A stretch of 64,000 bases of DNA from Maricaulis sp047308265 (GTDB lineage: Bacteria > Pseudomonadota > Alphaproteobacteria > Caulobacterales > Maricaulaceae), in assembly GCF_047308265.1 (NCBI RefSeq), contig NZ_JBKQWY010000002.1, positions 1 to 64,000 of the forward strand, read 5' to 3'. A model generated the notes under the pieces. It did not search any database, had not been told where the DNA came from, and saw only the letters and a program-made list of their open reading frames with translations. Positions within the stretch are counted from its first letter, which is position 1, and each line of letters opens with the position of its first letter. Made by a program: the position numbers and the translations under genes. Shown here piece by piece: positions 41,911-50,204 of this stretch.

Positions 41911-43031
41911 GTCAGTTCCGTGGTCAGGAAGTCGGTCAAATCGGCGCGGTCCGCCTTGGGCTCGATATACGCGTTTCCGATGCCACGAGCGAGGATAAGG
42001 GTGATCTCGCCGCCGGAATTCTTCTTGTCGTCCTGCATGCGCGCCACCAGGCTCTCAGCCGACCAGTCGGTATGAGCGAGGGTTTTGGGATGATCCGGCA
42101 GGCCGACGGTGCGCAGATGGGCGCGCACCCGAGCGGTGTCTTCCGCCGGACACAGGCCCAGTCGGGTGGAATACTCAAAGGCCAGACCCATGCCGGCAGC
42201 CACAGCTTCGCCATGGCGAATGACATCCTTGGGGGCGTCGGCCTCGAAGGCGTGCCCGAAGGTGTGACCGAGATTGAGCAGGGCCCGCTTGCCCGCCTCG
42301 TATTCATCAGCCTCGACAATGCGGGCCTTGAAGTCGATGGCGGCGGCAATGGCGGTTTTCAGGATATCCGGTTGTGTGACCGAGGCGCCGTGGGCTTCCA
42401 GTCGGTCAAACAGATCGGCATCGCCGATCAGGGCCGCCTTGACGATCTCGGCATAGCCTGATTTCAGCTCGCGATCAGGCAGGGTGGACAGGAAGCCCGC
42501 ATCCGCAACCACCAGGCGCGGTTGATGAAAGGCGCCGGCCAAGTTCTTGCCCTGCCGGGTATTGATTCCCGTCTTGCCGCCCACCGAGCTGTCGACCTGA
42601 GACAGGAGCGTGGTTGGCATCTGGACAAAACCCAGTCCGCGCTTAGCGACGGCCGCCGCAAAACCGACCAGATCCCCGATCACCCCGCCGCCCAGGGCGA
42701 TCACGCTGTCCTTGCGCTCCAGACCGGCATCCAGAAAGGCCTCGGTCAGGAATTGCAGCATCTCCCAGCTCTTACTGGTTTCACCGGGGGGCAGGATCAG
42801 GGCCGTTGACCGAATGCCAACCTCGCCAAGGCGGGCCTGGAGCCTTTCGAGATGACGTTCAGCAACATGTTCATCCGTGACGATAAGGGTCTGGCCACGC
42901 GGACAGGCGGCTTGAATTCCCGGCAATCCGGCGGTCAAGGCATCGGGCCCCACATGGATGTCATAAGCGCGCTCGCCCAATCCCACATTCAAGGTGAGGG
43001 TCGCGCTCGGGGTCGACAGATCAGCGGTCAT
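41907..43031 (-). CDS. aroB: 3-dehydroquinate synthase
   Basis: A 374-residue NAD- and zinc-dependent enzyme converting DAHP to 3-dehydroquinate, the second step of the shikimate pathway. The marks are GGGVIGDLVGFAAAVAKRG, PTTLLSQVDSSVGGKTGIN, GKNLAGAFHQP, EIVKAALIGD and the zinc-binding Glu/His region LLNLGHTFGHAFE. The start at 43031 overlaps the tail of aroK by 11 bases. The order aroK-aroB-CorC is typical for alphaproteobacteria. Confidence 0.97.
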   Translation of the reverse strand: MTADLSTPSATLTLNVGLGERAYDIHVGPDALTAGLPGIQAACPRGQTLIVTDEHVAERHLERLQARLGEVGIRSTALILPPGETSKSWEMLQFLTEAFLDAGLERKDSVIALGGGVIGDLVGFAAAVAKRGLGFVQMPTTLLSQVDSSVGGKTGINTRQGKNLAGAFHQPRLVVADAGFLSTLPDRELKSGYAEIVKAALIGDADLFDRLEAHGASVTQPDILKTAIAAAIDFKARIVEADEYEAGKRALLNLGHTFGHAFEADAPKDVIRHGEAVAAGMGLAFEYSTRLGLCPAEDTARVRAHLRTVGLPDHPKTLAHTDWSAESLVARMQDDKKNSGGEITLILARGIGNAYIEPKADRADLTDFLTTELT

Positions 43032-43557
43032 GGGATGGCTCCAGCTGGGCCAGGATGGTCCTGACGGTCTCTTCGTGTGAACTGCCTGCAGCGTCGATAT
43101 GGATATCGGCCTCGGCATAGACCGGGTTTCGTTTGGCCAGAAGGTTCGCCATAACGGCCCGGGGATCATCGGTCTGCAGGAGTGGGCGTGTATCGCGGCG
43201 CCCGACTCGCTTCATCAGTGTGTCCAGGTCTGCATCCAGCCAGATCGAGGTCGCATGTTGACGGATCAGGGCGCGAGTTTCCGCGGACATGAAGGCCCCG
43301 CCTCCCAGGGCCAGTACCATCGGGGGCTCGCTCAGCAGGCGGGCGATGATCTTGCGCTCGCCATCGCGAAAGGCGGCTTCACCAAAATCATTGAAGATAT
43401 CGGAGACAGATCGTCCCGCGGCGGTTTCGATCGCCTCGTCCGAATCGCGAAAGACACAGCGCAGCGCGGTCGCCAGGCGCCGGCCGATCGTGGTCTTTCC
43501 CACGCCCATTGGCCCGATAAGGACCAGAGATTGCTGCAAATGCTCGGTCATCAACAT
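43021..43557 (-). CDS. aroK: shikimate kinase
   Basis: A 178-residue ATP-dependent kinase phosphorylating shikimate. Walker A is GPMGVGKTT, DSD in CVFRDSDEAIE binds shikimate, LALGGGAFM is the GGG loop, and RRDTRPLLQ is the lid. The start is either MLMTEHL at 43557 or MTEHL at 43551; no clear binding site decides, and the open frame extends far upstream into a divergent gene. Cotranscribed with aroB. Confidence 0.95.
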   Translation of the reverse strand: MLMTEHLQQSLVLIGPMGVGKTTIGRRLATALRCVFRDSDEAIETAAGRSVSDIFNDFGEAAFRDGERKIIARLLSEPPMVLALGGGAFMSAETRALIRQHATSIWLDADLDTLMKRVGRRDTRPLLQTDDPRAVMANLLAKRNPVYAEADIHIDAAGSSHEETVRTILAQLEPSHDR

Positions 43558-43674
43558 GGGAATGGTATAAAGCGTCTGGAAATCGCCGCAATCGGAGTTA
43601 GGCTTGCGGCTGCATTCGCGATGCAGTGTGATACGGTTTGTGTCCCAGGGACGCAGCTGAGGAAAGGGTAAGGT

Positions 43675-43815
43675 ATGCGAGGCGCAATTATCGGCCTGGC
43701 CGTTCTTTTGGCTATAATTCTGGGTGTGTTCGGAGCCCTGGCGGTTCTGGCCAACAACCTCTCCCCCCAAACCGAAACCGTCCGGATCGAGCTTGATGAC
43801 ACATTCCCGCGCTAA
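43675..43815 (+). CDS. small single-span membrane protein
   Basis: A 46-residue protein with a single N-terminal helix (GAIIGLAVLLAIILGVFGAL) and a short polar tail ending TETVRIELDDTFPR. GGAAAGGGTAAGG stands directly before the ATG. Its last 20 bases overlap the start of the following exported protein in another frame, a sign of coupling. No family is recognised. Confidence 0.6.
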   Translation: MRGAIIGLAVLLAIILGVFGALAVLANNLSPQTETVRIELDDTFPR

Positions 43816-45439
43816 ATCCGTCTGGGGCGGCCTCATCGGTCTGGCCCTTGTTTCAACATCGGCTCTTTTCTCGACGTCGGTATTGGCTCAGAGCAGTATT
43901 GAGGTCGAAAGCCTCGACACGCTGGATCCGCTGGAAGTGCGTCTGTCGGATGCCGCACTGGATGACACCCTGTGGTCAGGCACATCCATCGACATGTTGC
44001 GCCTGCTGCTGGATGGTCTGCCCGATGCCCGTCGCGGCCAGTATGAAGCCCCCGCTTTGGCTGAATTGAGCCGGGCCGTCCTGGTTTCCGGCGGGCGCCC
44101 TCCGCGCGGTGGGCGCGGTGATGATGATCTGGCCTGGCTGCGGGCTGATCGCCTCCTGGCATCGGGGGGAGCCCATGACGCCTTTGATCTGCTTGAGCGG
44201 ACGCCGGATGTTCACGAGCGACCGGACCTGGCCTTGTTGCATACCGAGCTGGCCTTTGCCCTGCGTCAGGATGCGACGGCCTGCCGGACGGCGCGAGCCT
44301 TGATCGAAGAGCGTGAGCAACCTTACTGGCAGCGCGCTCGGGCCTATTGCTTGGCGCTGGAAGGGCTCAATGCCGGTGCGGAATTGTCGGCCGACCTGGC
44401 CCGCGACCAGAGCCCGGACCCTGATTTTGACCGGCTTCTGTTCGGTCTCACCCTGGGCGGCGTGATTGAGGAAACCATGCCGTCGCCGCGCAATGGTCTG
44501 ACCCTGTCCATGGCGCGCAACCAGCCGGGTGATGGCCGGTCCACCCCTGAAATCTATCTGTCCGAAGCGGCTCCAGCCTGGCTGACGCGCCTGTTCGAGC
44601 AGGACAGCCTGCCGCCGCTGACCCCGTCACAGGACCCAGCCGCCGCCCTGGTGCTGGCCGAGGCCGAGCGGGGCGAGGCCCGTCGCGTCCTGCTGGAAAG
44701 TGTCCTGGTCCAGCCGCGCGACCGTGAGGCTGCCGCCGTGGCTCTGGAATACTTGCTCTCGGATGCCGCCGAAGACGGACGTTTTCTCGATGCAGCCCAT
44801 TATTATGGTGCCGAGGTGCAAAGCCTGCCGATCAATACCGATACCTTGCAGGCGGGATATCGCTTTGCCCTGGCGGCTTTGGCCGTAGGTGATGTCGAAA
44901 CAGCCCGGGCCTGGCGCAATGGTCTGGTAAACGGTCCGGAAATCTCCCCATCAGAGGACCCGATCGCCGAGGCCATTGTCGAAAACGCGTTTGCAGCCCC
45001 GGTTCAAGCTGAAACCTGGGTGGGCCCGGCACCGGCCCGCATTCATCAGCTCGATCTGATCATCGCCATTGCGGCCGATGAGCTCGATCTCAGCCGCACG
45101 CATACACTTGTCCAGGACTGGCCGCAGGCGGCAGGGCGCCAGGGTGCACAGGATGTTGCCATGCTGGTCGCGCTGGGGCTGAGCCAGCCGGACAATTATC
45201 GCCTCAACCTTATCGATGCCCGACCGACGCGTATTCCGCCTTCTCTGATGGCCATGGAAGCCGCCACGGCCGCCGGAGCGGATGGAGAATCCGTATTGCT
45301 GGCTCTGCGGGTCATGCTCGAGGCTGAAGGTTTGACGCCCTATGCGGCGGGTCGGATCGCTCAGACGCTTGATGCGGCTGGTCTGCGGGCGCATGTTCTT
45401 CGCCTGGTGACGGATCGTCTGATCTCCGCCGCCGGTTAA
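43796..45439 (+). CDS. exported alpha-helical repeat protein, unknown
   Basis: A 547-residue protein with a signal peptide (VWGGLIGLALVSTSALFSTS, cleavage after VLA) and an otherwise all-helical, Ala/Leu/Asp-rich body resembling TPR-type repeats (RADRLLASGGAHDAFDLLER, ALRQDATACRTARALIEERE). No catalytic motif. It lies between the aroK divergent region and xerD, only 3 bases before xerD, and the small membrane protein precedes it; the three are probably one transcript. Periplasmic location inferred. Confidence 0.85.
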   Translation: MTHSRAKSVWGGLIGLALVSTSALFSTSVLAQSSIEVESLDTLDPLEVRLSDAALDDTLWSGTSIDMLRLLLDGLPDARRGQYEAPALAELSRAVLVSGGRPPRGGRGDDDLAWLRADRLLASGGAHDAFDLLERTPDVHERPDLALLHTELAFALRQDATACRTARALIEEREQPYWQRARAYCLALEGLNAGAELSADLARDQSPDPDFDRLLFGLTLGGVIEETMPSPRNGLTLSMARNQPGDGRSTPEIYLSEAAPAWLTRLFEQDSLPPLTPSQDPAAALVLAEAERGEARRVLLESVLVQPRDREAAAVALEYLLSDAAEDGRFLDAAHYYGAEVQSLPINTDTLQAGYRFALAALAVGDVETARAWRNGLVNGPEISPSEDPIAEAIVENAFAAPVQAETWVGPAPARIHQLDLIIAIAADELDLSRTHTLVQDWPQAAGRQGAQDVAMLVALGLSQPDNYRLNLIDARPTRIPPSLMAMEAATAAGADGESVLLALRVMLEAEGLTPYAAGRIAQTLDAAGLRAHVLRLVTDRLISAAG

Positions 45440-45442
45440 ATT

Positions 45443-46375
45443 ATGTCAGTCAGCGGCGATATCGCCCTGTTTCTCGACATGATGGCAGCGGAACGCGGGG
45501 CGTCGCGTCATACGCTCGACGCGTATGAGCGCGACCTGAAGGATATCAATGCGCGCCTTGCCGGGGCCGGTATGGCCCTTGTCGACGCCCAGACAGCGGA
45601 TCTGGAAGCTGTTCTGCTCGGATTCAGGCGGGATGGTCTGGCTGCATCAACGGCGGCCCGGCGTTTGTCTGCAATGAAGCGCTTCTATCGCTTCCTCATG
45701 ACGGAGGGGCGTCGGGGCGATAATCCGGCGGCCAGTCTGCGAGGGCCCCGCCAGGCGCGCAGCCTGCCCAAAGTGCTCAGCGAAGGCGATGTGGATGCCC
45801 TGTTCGATGCGGTCGGCCTGCAGGAGGGTGAGGAGGGATTGCGAAACCGGGCGCTGATGGAATTGCTGTACGCCGCCGGATTGCGGGTGAGTGAACTTGT
45901 CTCTCTGCCTCTTGCCGCCATCGTGCCATCCGAACGCTGTCTCTATGTCACGGGTAAGGGCGGCAAGGAACGTCTGGTCCCCCTGACACCGGCCGCACTG
46001 GATGCGGTTGCTGCCTATAAAGGGGTGCGTGACTGTTTTCTGCCATCCAAGGCCAAGGCTGTCGGTCCGGCCCGACGTTTTCTCTTCCCCTCCAAGACGG
46101 CCAAGGCCGGGCACCTCACGCGGGAGAGGTTTGCCCAGATCCTGCAGGAGCTGGCGGAGGTGGCGGGCCTGCCAGCGCACAAGGTATCGCCGCACGTTCT
46201 CAGGCATGCCTTTGCCACGCATCTGCTCGCCCGCGGTGCAGATTTACGGAGCGTCCAGATGCTTCTGGGGCATTCCGATGTCTCGACCACACAGATCTAT
46301 ACGCATGTCCTGGCCGAGCGTCTGAAGCAGGTGGTTGAATTGTCTCACCCTCTCGCACGGAAGCCCGATAGTTAG
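45443..46375 (+). CDS. xerD: site-specific tyrosine recombinase XerD
   Basis: A 310-residue recombinase that resolves chromosome dimers with XerC at dif. The SAM-like core-binding domain covers about 1-100. Catalytic residues are visible: Arg148 (LRVSEL), Lys172 (GKGGKE), His251 and Arg254 (HVLRHAF), His277 (LLGHSD) and Tyr286 (TQIYTH). Length matches XerD. It is placed before accA as in many alphaproteobacteria; no integrase-type island borders it. Confidence 0.94.
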   Translation: MSVSGDIALFLDMMAAERGASRHTLDAYERDLKDINARLAGAGMALVDAQTADLEAVLLGFRRDGLAASTAARRLSAMKRFYRFLMTEGRRGDNPAASLRGPRQARSLPKVLSEGDVDALFDAVGLQEGEEGLRNRALMELLYAAGLRVSELVSLPLAAIVPSERCLYVTGKGGKERLVPLTPAALDAVAAYKGVRDCFLPSKAKAVGPARRFLFPSKTAKAGHLTRERFAQILQELAEVAGLPAHKVSPHVLRHAFATHLLARGADLRSVQMLLGHSDVSTTQIYTHVLAERLKQVVELSHPLARKPDS

Positions 46376-46470
46376 CGGATCTGCGTTGAAGAGGTATGGC
46401 GCTCTTGTGACACGGGTCACGGATCGCTAGTTTGCGCTCACGTCAACTAGTCCACAGGTGAAGACCGGGC

Positions 46471-47454
46471 ATGTCCGACCCCACGCGTACCTATCTGGAA
46501 TTCGAGCGGCCGCTGGCTGAGCTGGAAGCCAAGATCGAAGAACTGGAAACCCTGGCCCGCGGCAATGGCGAAGATGCGCCGGATGTCGCGGAGGAGACCG
46601 CCAAGCTGCGCCAGAAGGCGGCAGACCAGCTGGCGCAAATCTATGGCCAGCTCGATCCGTGGCGCAAAACCCAGGTGGCCCGCCACCCGGATCGCCCGCA
46701 TTTTCGCGAGTATCGCAAGGCGCTGATCGAGGATTTCGAGGAGTTGTCGGGGGATCGACGCTTCTCTGAAGACGCTGCGATCATTGGCGGTCTGGGCCGT
46801 TTTCGAGGGCAATCCGTGGTCGTGATCGGCCATGAGAAAGGCCATGATACCCAATCTCGCCTGCACCACAATTTCGGCATGGCGCGTCCGGAAGGTTATC
46901 GCAAGGCGATCCGTCTGATGGATATGGCCGAGAAGTTTGATCTGCCCGTGCTGACCTTTGTAGATACAGCGGGGGCCTATCCGGGGCTGGGCGCGGAAGA
47001 ACGCGGGCAGTCGGAGGCGATTGCGCGTTCGACCGAGCGCTGTCTCACGCTGGGCACGCCTTTGGTGTCTGTCATCACGGGTGAGGGGGGCTCCGGCGGT
47101 GCTGTGGCTCTGGCCAGCGCCAATGTGGTGATGATGCTGGAACACTCCATCTATTCCGTGATCTCGCCGGAAGGCTGTGCGTCCATCCTCTGGAAGGACA
47201 GTACCCGCGCCAAGGATGCTGCGGTGGCGATGAAAATCACGGCTGAGGACCTCACCGCGCTGAAGATCGTCGACAAGGTTATTCCCGAGCCCGTCGGGGG
47301 CGCACATCGCAATACACATGTGACCCTCAAATCCGTCGGTGATGCGATCGAGGCGAGCTTGCGGGATCTGTCCGGCCTGTCTCCTGCACAGCTCAAGCTG
47401 CAAAGACGTGAGCGTTTTCTGGCCATCGGCCGCATGGAAATGGGCGATCTCTGA
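46471..47454 (+). CDS. accA: acetyl-CoA carboxylase carboxyltransferase subunit alpha
   Basis: A 327-residue subunit transferring CO2 from biotin to acetyl-CoA. FERPLAELEAKIEELETLAR is the conserved opening, GQSVVVIGHEKGHDT and FGMARPEGYRKAIRLM the central blocks, TPLVSVITGEGGSGGAVALA the oxyanion region, and SVISPEGCASILWKDS the signature. Length is near the E. coli enzyme (319). AccD is not in the window. Confidence 0.98.
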   Translation: MSDPTRTYLEFERPLAELEAKIEELETLARGNGEDAPDVAEETAKLRQKAADQLAQIYGQLDPWRKTQVARHPDRPHFREYRKALIEDFEELSGDRRFSEDAAIIGGLGRFRGQSVVVIGHEKGHDTQSRLHHNFGMARPEGYRKAIRLMDMAEKFDLPVLTFVDTAGAYPGLGAEERGQSEAIARSTERCLTLGTPLVSVITGEGGSGGAVALASANVVMMLEHSIYSVISPEGCASILWKDSTRAKDAAVAMKITAEDLTALKIVDKVIPEPVGGAHRNTHVTLKSVGDAIEASLRDLSGLSPAQLKLQRRERFLAIGRMEMGDL

Positions 47455-47486
47455 CGCCCATCCAAGCGTTGAAAAACTGGCATGAA

Positions 47487-47517
47487 ACCGGCCTGTTGCG
47501 AAGCGCAATGGGCCGGT
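47487..47517 (+). terminator. terminator-like hairpin after accA
   Basis: ACCGGCC ... GGCCGGT closes a 31-base hairpin with an inner TTGCG/CGCAA stem and a short loop, followed by CTTGCATTTTGC. It is 33 bases past the accA stop. Confidence 0.65.
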
Positions 47518-47671
47518 CTTGCATTTTGCGTCAGGCTTGGGAGCACTTTGCAAGAGTGCTCAACTCTGGCGTGATCAACCTTAAATAAAACAATGTGTTA
47601 CCCGCGGTCTGTCTCTGGCTTGCTGTTTGCTCCTCAAGAACCAAACGGCCCAGCAACACGGAGACGAGGTC

Positions 47672-48076
47672 ATGCCGCGCAAATCGACATCCATCTGGAT
47701 CCTCAGTGGTCTGGCCGCGGGTGGTCTGGCCACATCGGTCCTCCTGCCCGATGCGGAACACCGCCCCGTCACGGACGCAGCCACGATTATGTGCGAACGG
47801 GTCGAGAGTTGCGAAACCCCGCAGACAACTCCCGCGCCACCGGCCTGGTCCCTCAGCCAGTTCCCGGCGGCGGGTCCGGCATCCTCGCCGGCTGACCTGG
47901 CCCTTAGGGTCGGTGAGGATGCCGAACGGCTTTTGCGTCGCGAGCTGGAAAAGCGTGTCGCCTATGAACCTGTTTTCGATGCCTGTCGCATCTGTCCCGA
48001 ACCGGGAGACGTGATCTCTCCGCCGACAGACTGGGTCAGCACCGTCATGTGTCAGCCGGGGTGGTGCGTCCCCTGA
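47672..48076 (+). CDS. Cys-rich membrane-anchored small protein, unknown
   Basis: A 134-residue protein. An N-terminal hydrophobic stretch (STSIWILSGLAAGGLATSVL) acts as signal or anchor. The rest has four Cys pairs or near pairs (MCERVESC, ACRICPE, MCQPGWC), suggesting disulfides in the periplasm. The C-terminus CQPGWCVP is distinctive. No family recognised. The start MPRKSTS follows GGAGACGAGG. It stands alone, convergent with the hfa cluster, with its own terminator. Confidence 0.7.
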   Translation: MPRKSTSIWILSGLAAGGLATSVLLPDAEHRPVTDAATIMCERVESCETPQTTPAPPAWSLSQFPAAGPASSPADLALRVGEDAERLLRRELEKRVAYEPVFDACRICPEPGDVISPPTDWVSTVMCQPGWCVP

Positions 48077-48101
48077 TCTCCTGAAATCGCCCAGGCTGAC
48101 C

Positions 48102-48138
48102 GGCCGGACCTTTCCCCCAAAGGTCCGGCCAATTTTTT
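48102..48138 (+). terminator. strong terminator of the Cys-rich protein gene
   Basis: A 12-bp perfect stem (GGCCGGACCTTT / AAAGGTCCGGCC) around CCCCC is followed by AATTTTTT. Confidence 0.95.
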
Positions 48139-48179
48139 GTGGGCGGCGTGCAGCACCCTTCCGGACTTGTTCGTATAGC

Positions 48180-48207
48180 AAAAGGGGACCGGCCGAAGCC
48201 GATCCCC
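48180..48207 (-). terminator. terminator of the first hfaAB operon
   Basis: On the minus strand GGGGATCGGC-TTCG-GCCGGTCCCC is followed by TTTTGC. The UUCG tetraloop and T-run are classic; it begins 25 bases after the hfaB stop. Confidence 0.92.
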
Positions 48208-48231
48208 CACCCCGGGCAAAATGTGGAGGGT

Positions 48232-49467
48232 TTAGCCCAGGGGTTCTCCGGAAAAAGGTTCAACCTCGCAATACACGCCCGCCTGACGGAGCGTGTTGCA
48301 GCTCTCCTGTGCATCGGACGGATAACGCCAGGGCCCAATCAGCAGGCGACGATACAGGCCGGTTGTCAGATCATCGACAGGCGCCAGGCGCGCGTGGCGA
48401 CCCGACAGGGAGTCCGGGAAGCGTTCTGCGAGATAATACCAGCCGAAACGGGCGGACTCGACCGAGCGGTAGGAGGCGAGATGGATGCCATATCCTGCGC
48501 CTGTATCGTTCGTCTGGGGGGCATGAGCCTGGGGAGCATCCAGTTCCGCGCTCTGGGTCGGAGGTGTAACCGGGCTGGAGTGCGGCTGTGGCGCGTCCGG
48601 CGTGCCATTTGATGTGCTGGCCGTATTCACGGGCGGGGCGGCGGGACGGCTGGCACACGCCTCCTCCGGCAAGCTGTATAGTTCGCGAACAAACTCGGCG
48701 ACGGCCCGGTCAATCATCGACCGTACGGCGGTCTGAACCGGTTCCAGTGCGCGTTCTCCAGAGCCCACATCAATAAGATTGCCATCGAAGAAGGCGAACA
48801 GGCCGGCTTCGACTTCCCGACCGCGAATTTGTTTGCGCAGGGCGCGAACCGCGATCACTTCTGTTGTGCGGGCATCCACCAGCCGCAGATCCATACCGAC
48901 ATCAATGATGTAATCGCGTCCGCCCAGATTCAGGCCCACGGAATTCTCGCCTGCCGAGCTGGCGAAGGCCCGTGCTCCGCCGGAGCGGATGTTGGGATTG
49001 TACTCCGTGATACCGCCGATCAGATACAGATCCGTACCCTCGATCTGACCGGCCTGGACCTGGCGGACTTCGTCAGAGCCATCATGCAGCAACTGATTGC
49101 GGGCATAATCGAGATCCACCTGAACGACGCCGGTATCGTAGCGCTCGACGAGGCGCATTCCGGCGGAATTCACTGCTGACATGGCCATCAAAGTGGCGCC
49201 CTGGGTCAGTCGGCGACCCGTGAAATAGTCATCGGCTCCCGTCAGGTCCGTGATATGGCCGACGGCGATGCGCGGTGGCTCAAAGCCGGTCGACGCGGCA
49301 TAGCGGGACAGGCAAGTAAGCGTCGGGGAGTATGCGGTTGAGACTGAAACGACTTCGGAGCCTAGAAGCGGCGTGACGTGGGTCGCAGGCTGATGAGGGT
49401 CGATAGTCGTGGCACATCCGGCGAGACACAGGGCCGACGCTCCACTCGCGAGGAGACGGGACTTCAT
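48232..49467 (-). CDS. hfaB: CsgG-family holdfast-anchor lipoprotein HfaB, copy 1
   Basis: A 411-residue outer-membrane lipoprotein related to the curli secretion pore CsgG. The lipobox LAGC has its Cys at residue 18. The CsgG core (about 65-265) shows VGHITDLTGADDYF, RRLTQGATLMAMSA, a constriction-loop-like ITEYNPNIRSGG, and DVGMDLRLVDARTTEVI. After a 60-residue Pro/Gln/Ser linker, the last 80 residues (GYGIHLASYRSVESARFGWY onward) look like a SPOR domain, which in other proteins binds denuded peptidoglycan. In Caulobacter, HfaB is needed for secretion and stability of HfaA and HfaD. The ATG overlaps the hfaA stop by four bases. Confidence 0.88.
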   Translation of the reverse strand: MKSRLLASGASALCLAGCATTIDPHQPATHVTPLLGSEVVSVSTAYSPTLTCLSRYAASTGFEPPRIAVGHITDLTGADDYFTGRRLTQGATLMAMSAVNSAGMRLVERYDTGVVQVDLDYARNQLLHDGSDEVRQVQAGQIEGTDLYLIGGITEYNPNIRSGGARAFASSAGENSVGLNLGGRDYIIDVGMDLRLVDARTTEVIAVRALRKQIRGREVEAGLFAFFDGNLIDVGSGERALEPVQTAVRSMIDRAVAEFVRELYSLPEEACASRPAAPPVNTASTSNGTPDAPQPHSSPVTPPTQSAELDAPQAHAPQTNDTGAGYGIHLASYRSVESARFGWYYLAERFPDSLSGRHARLAPVDDLTTGLYRRLLIGPWRYPSDAQESCNTLRQAGVYCEVEPFSGEPLG

Positions 49468-49889
49468 TCTTCGTCCTCCTCGCCTGGCGTTTCAGGATCA
49501 GACCTTTGCGCGATGCTGGCATTGGCGTTTTGCGGCCCGGAATTGATCTGGGTCAGGACAAATGTGCTGTTCGAGGCGCCGTTGATCTGGATGAGATTGC
49601 CGATACTCATGGCCGTCGAGCGAGGCCGGGCCAGGCTTTCTCCGGACAGGGTCTGGCGGTCACTCATCAGACCAAAACCAGAGATGTTCGAGGCCGGAGC
49701 GTCGATGACCTGGCCATTGATCACATAGAGATTGCCGCGATCATCGCGTCGTCCGGGATCATAAGGGGCTGCCATGGCTCCGGATTCATGGCCCCAGGGC
49801 CGCGTTTCGGGATGGCCGGTTCGGTCCTGGGCGAGAGCCGTGGAACTCAATCCGGCCGCCAGGCTTATTGCGATCAAATAGGTATTCAT
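49464..49889 (-). CDS. hfaA: holdfast-anchor protein HfaA, copy 1
   Basis: A 141-residue exported protein with a signal peptide (about 1-20, MNTYLIAISLAAGLSSTALA). The middle has LYVINGQVIDAP, matched by IVINGRVIDSE in copy 2. The C-terminal third, STAMSIGNLIQINGASNS then FVLTQINSGPQNANASI, is the curlin-like N/Q-rich part and a degenerate copy of the repeat core found in the neighbouring HfaD-like proteins. Caulobacter HfaA is a surface amyloid-like subunit. First gene of an hfaA-hfaB operon. Confidence 0.8.
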   Translation of the reverse strand: MNTYLIAISLAAGLSSTALAQDRTGHPETRPWGHESGAMAAPYDPGRRDDRGNLYVINGQVIDAPASNISGFGLMSDRQTLSGESLARPRSTAMSIGNLIQINGASNSTFVLTQINSGPQNANASIAQRSDPETPGEEDEE

Positions 49890-50204
49890 GTCAGACCTCC
49901 ACATCTTCGTGTGAGGGTTGCAACGGGAGCGCCAGACAGAGTGAGTATTCTAAATAGCTGTATTTGAAGCGCTATCAGGACCGGGCCGAAGTTCTGAAGG
50001 GCAAGTGTGTTAAACCGCAAGGGTTGAGCATTGCATTACGCGAGATTGAAATTGCAAAAAGCCTTGAACTGCAAGGACCGGGTATCGGCGAATCCGACAA
50101 CCTCCTGAATAAGCGGGTAATCCTTGGTTAACCCTGCTTGGTCGCCCACTTGCTCCGTGTTCTTCACCCCCGCGCGTGGCCGGGGAAGTCATTTCAAGGA
50201 GAAC
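49890..50204. promoter_or_regulatory. divergent hfaA1/hfaD1 control region
   Basis: This 315-base gap holds no gene and must carry promoters for hfaA-hfaB (left) and hfaD (right). GTAA-N7-TTAACC at 50117-50133 matches the CtrA-type box TTAA-N7-TTAAC with one mismatch and lies 72-88 bases before the hfaD ATG. CtrA control of attachment genes is known in Caulobacter; binding here is inference. AAGGAG precedes the hfaD start. Confidence 0.4.
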
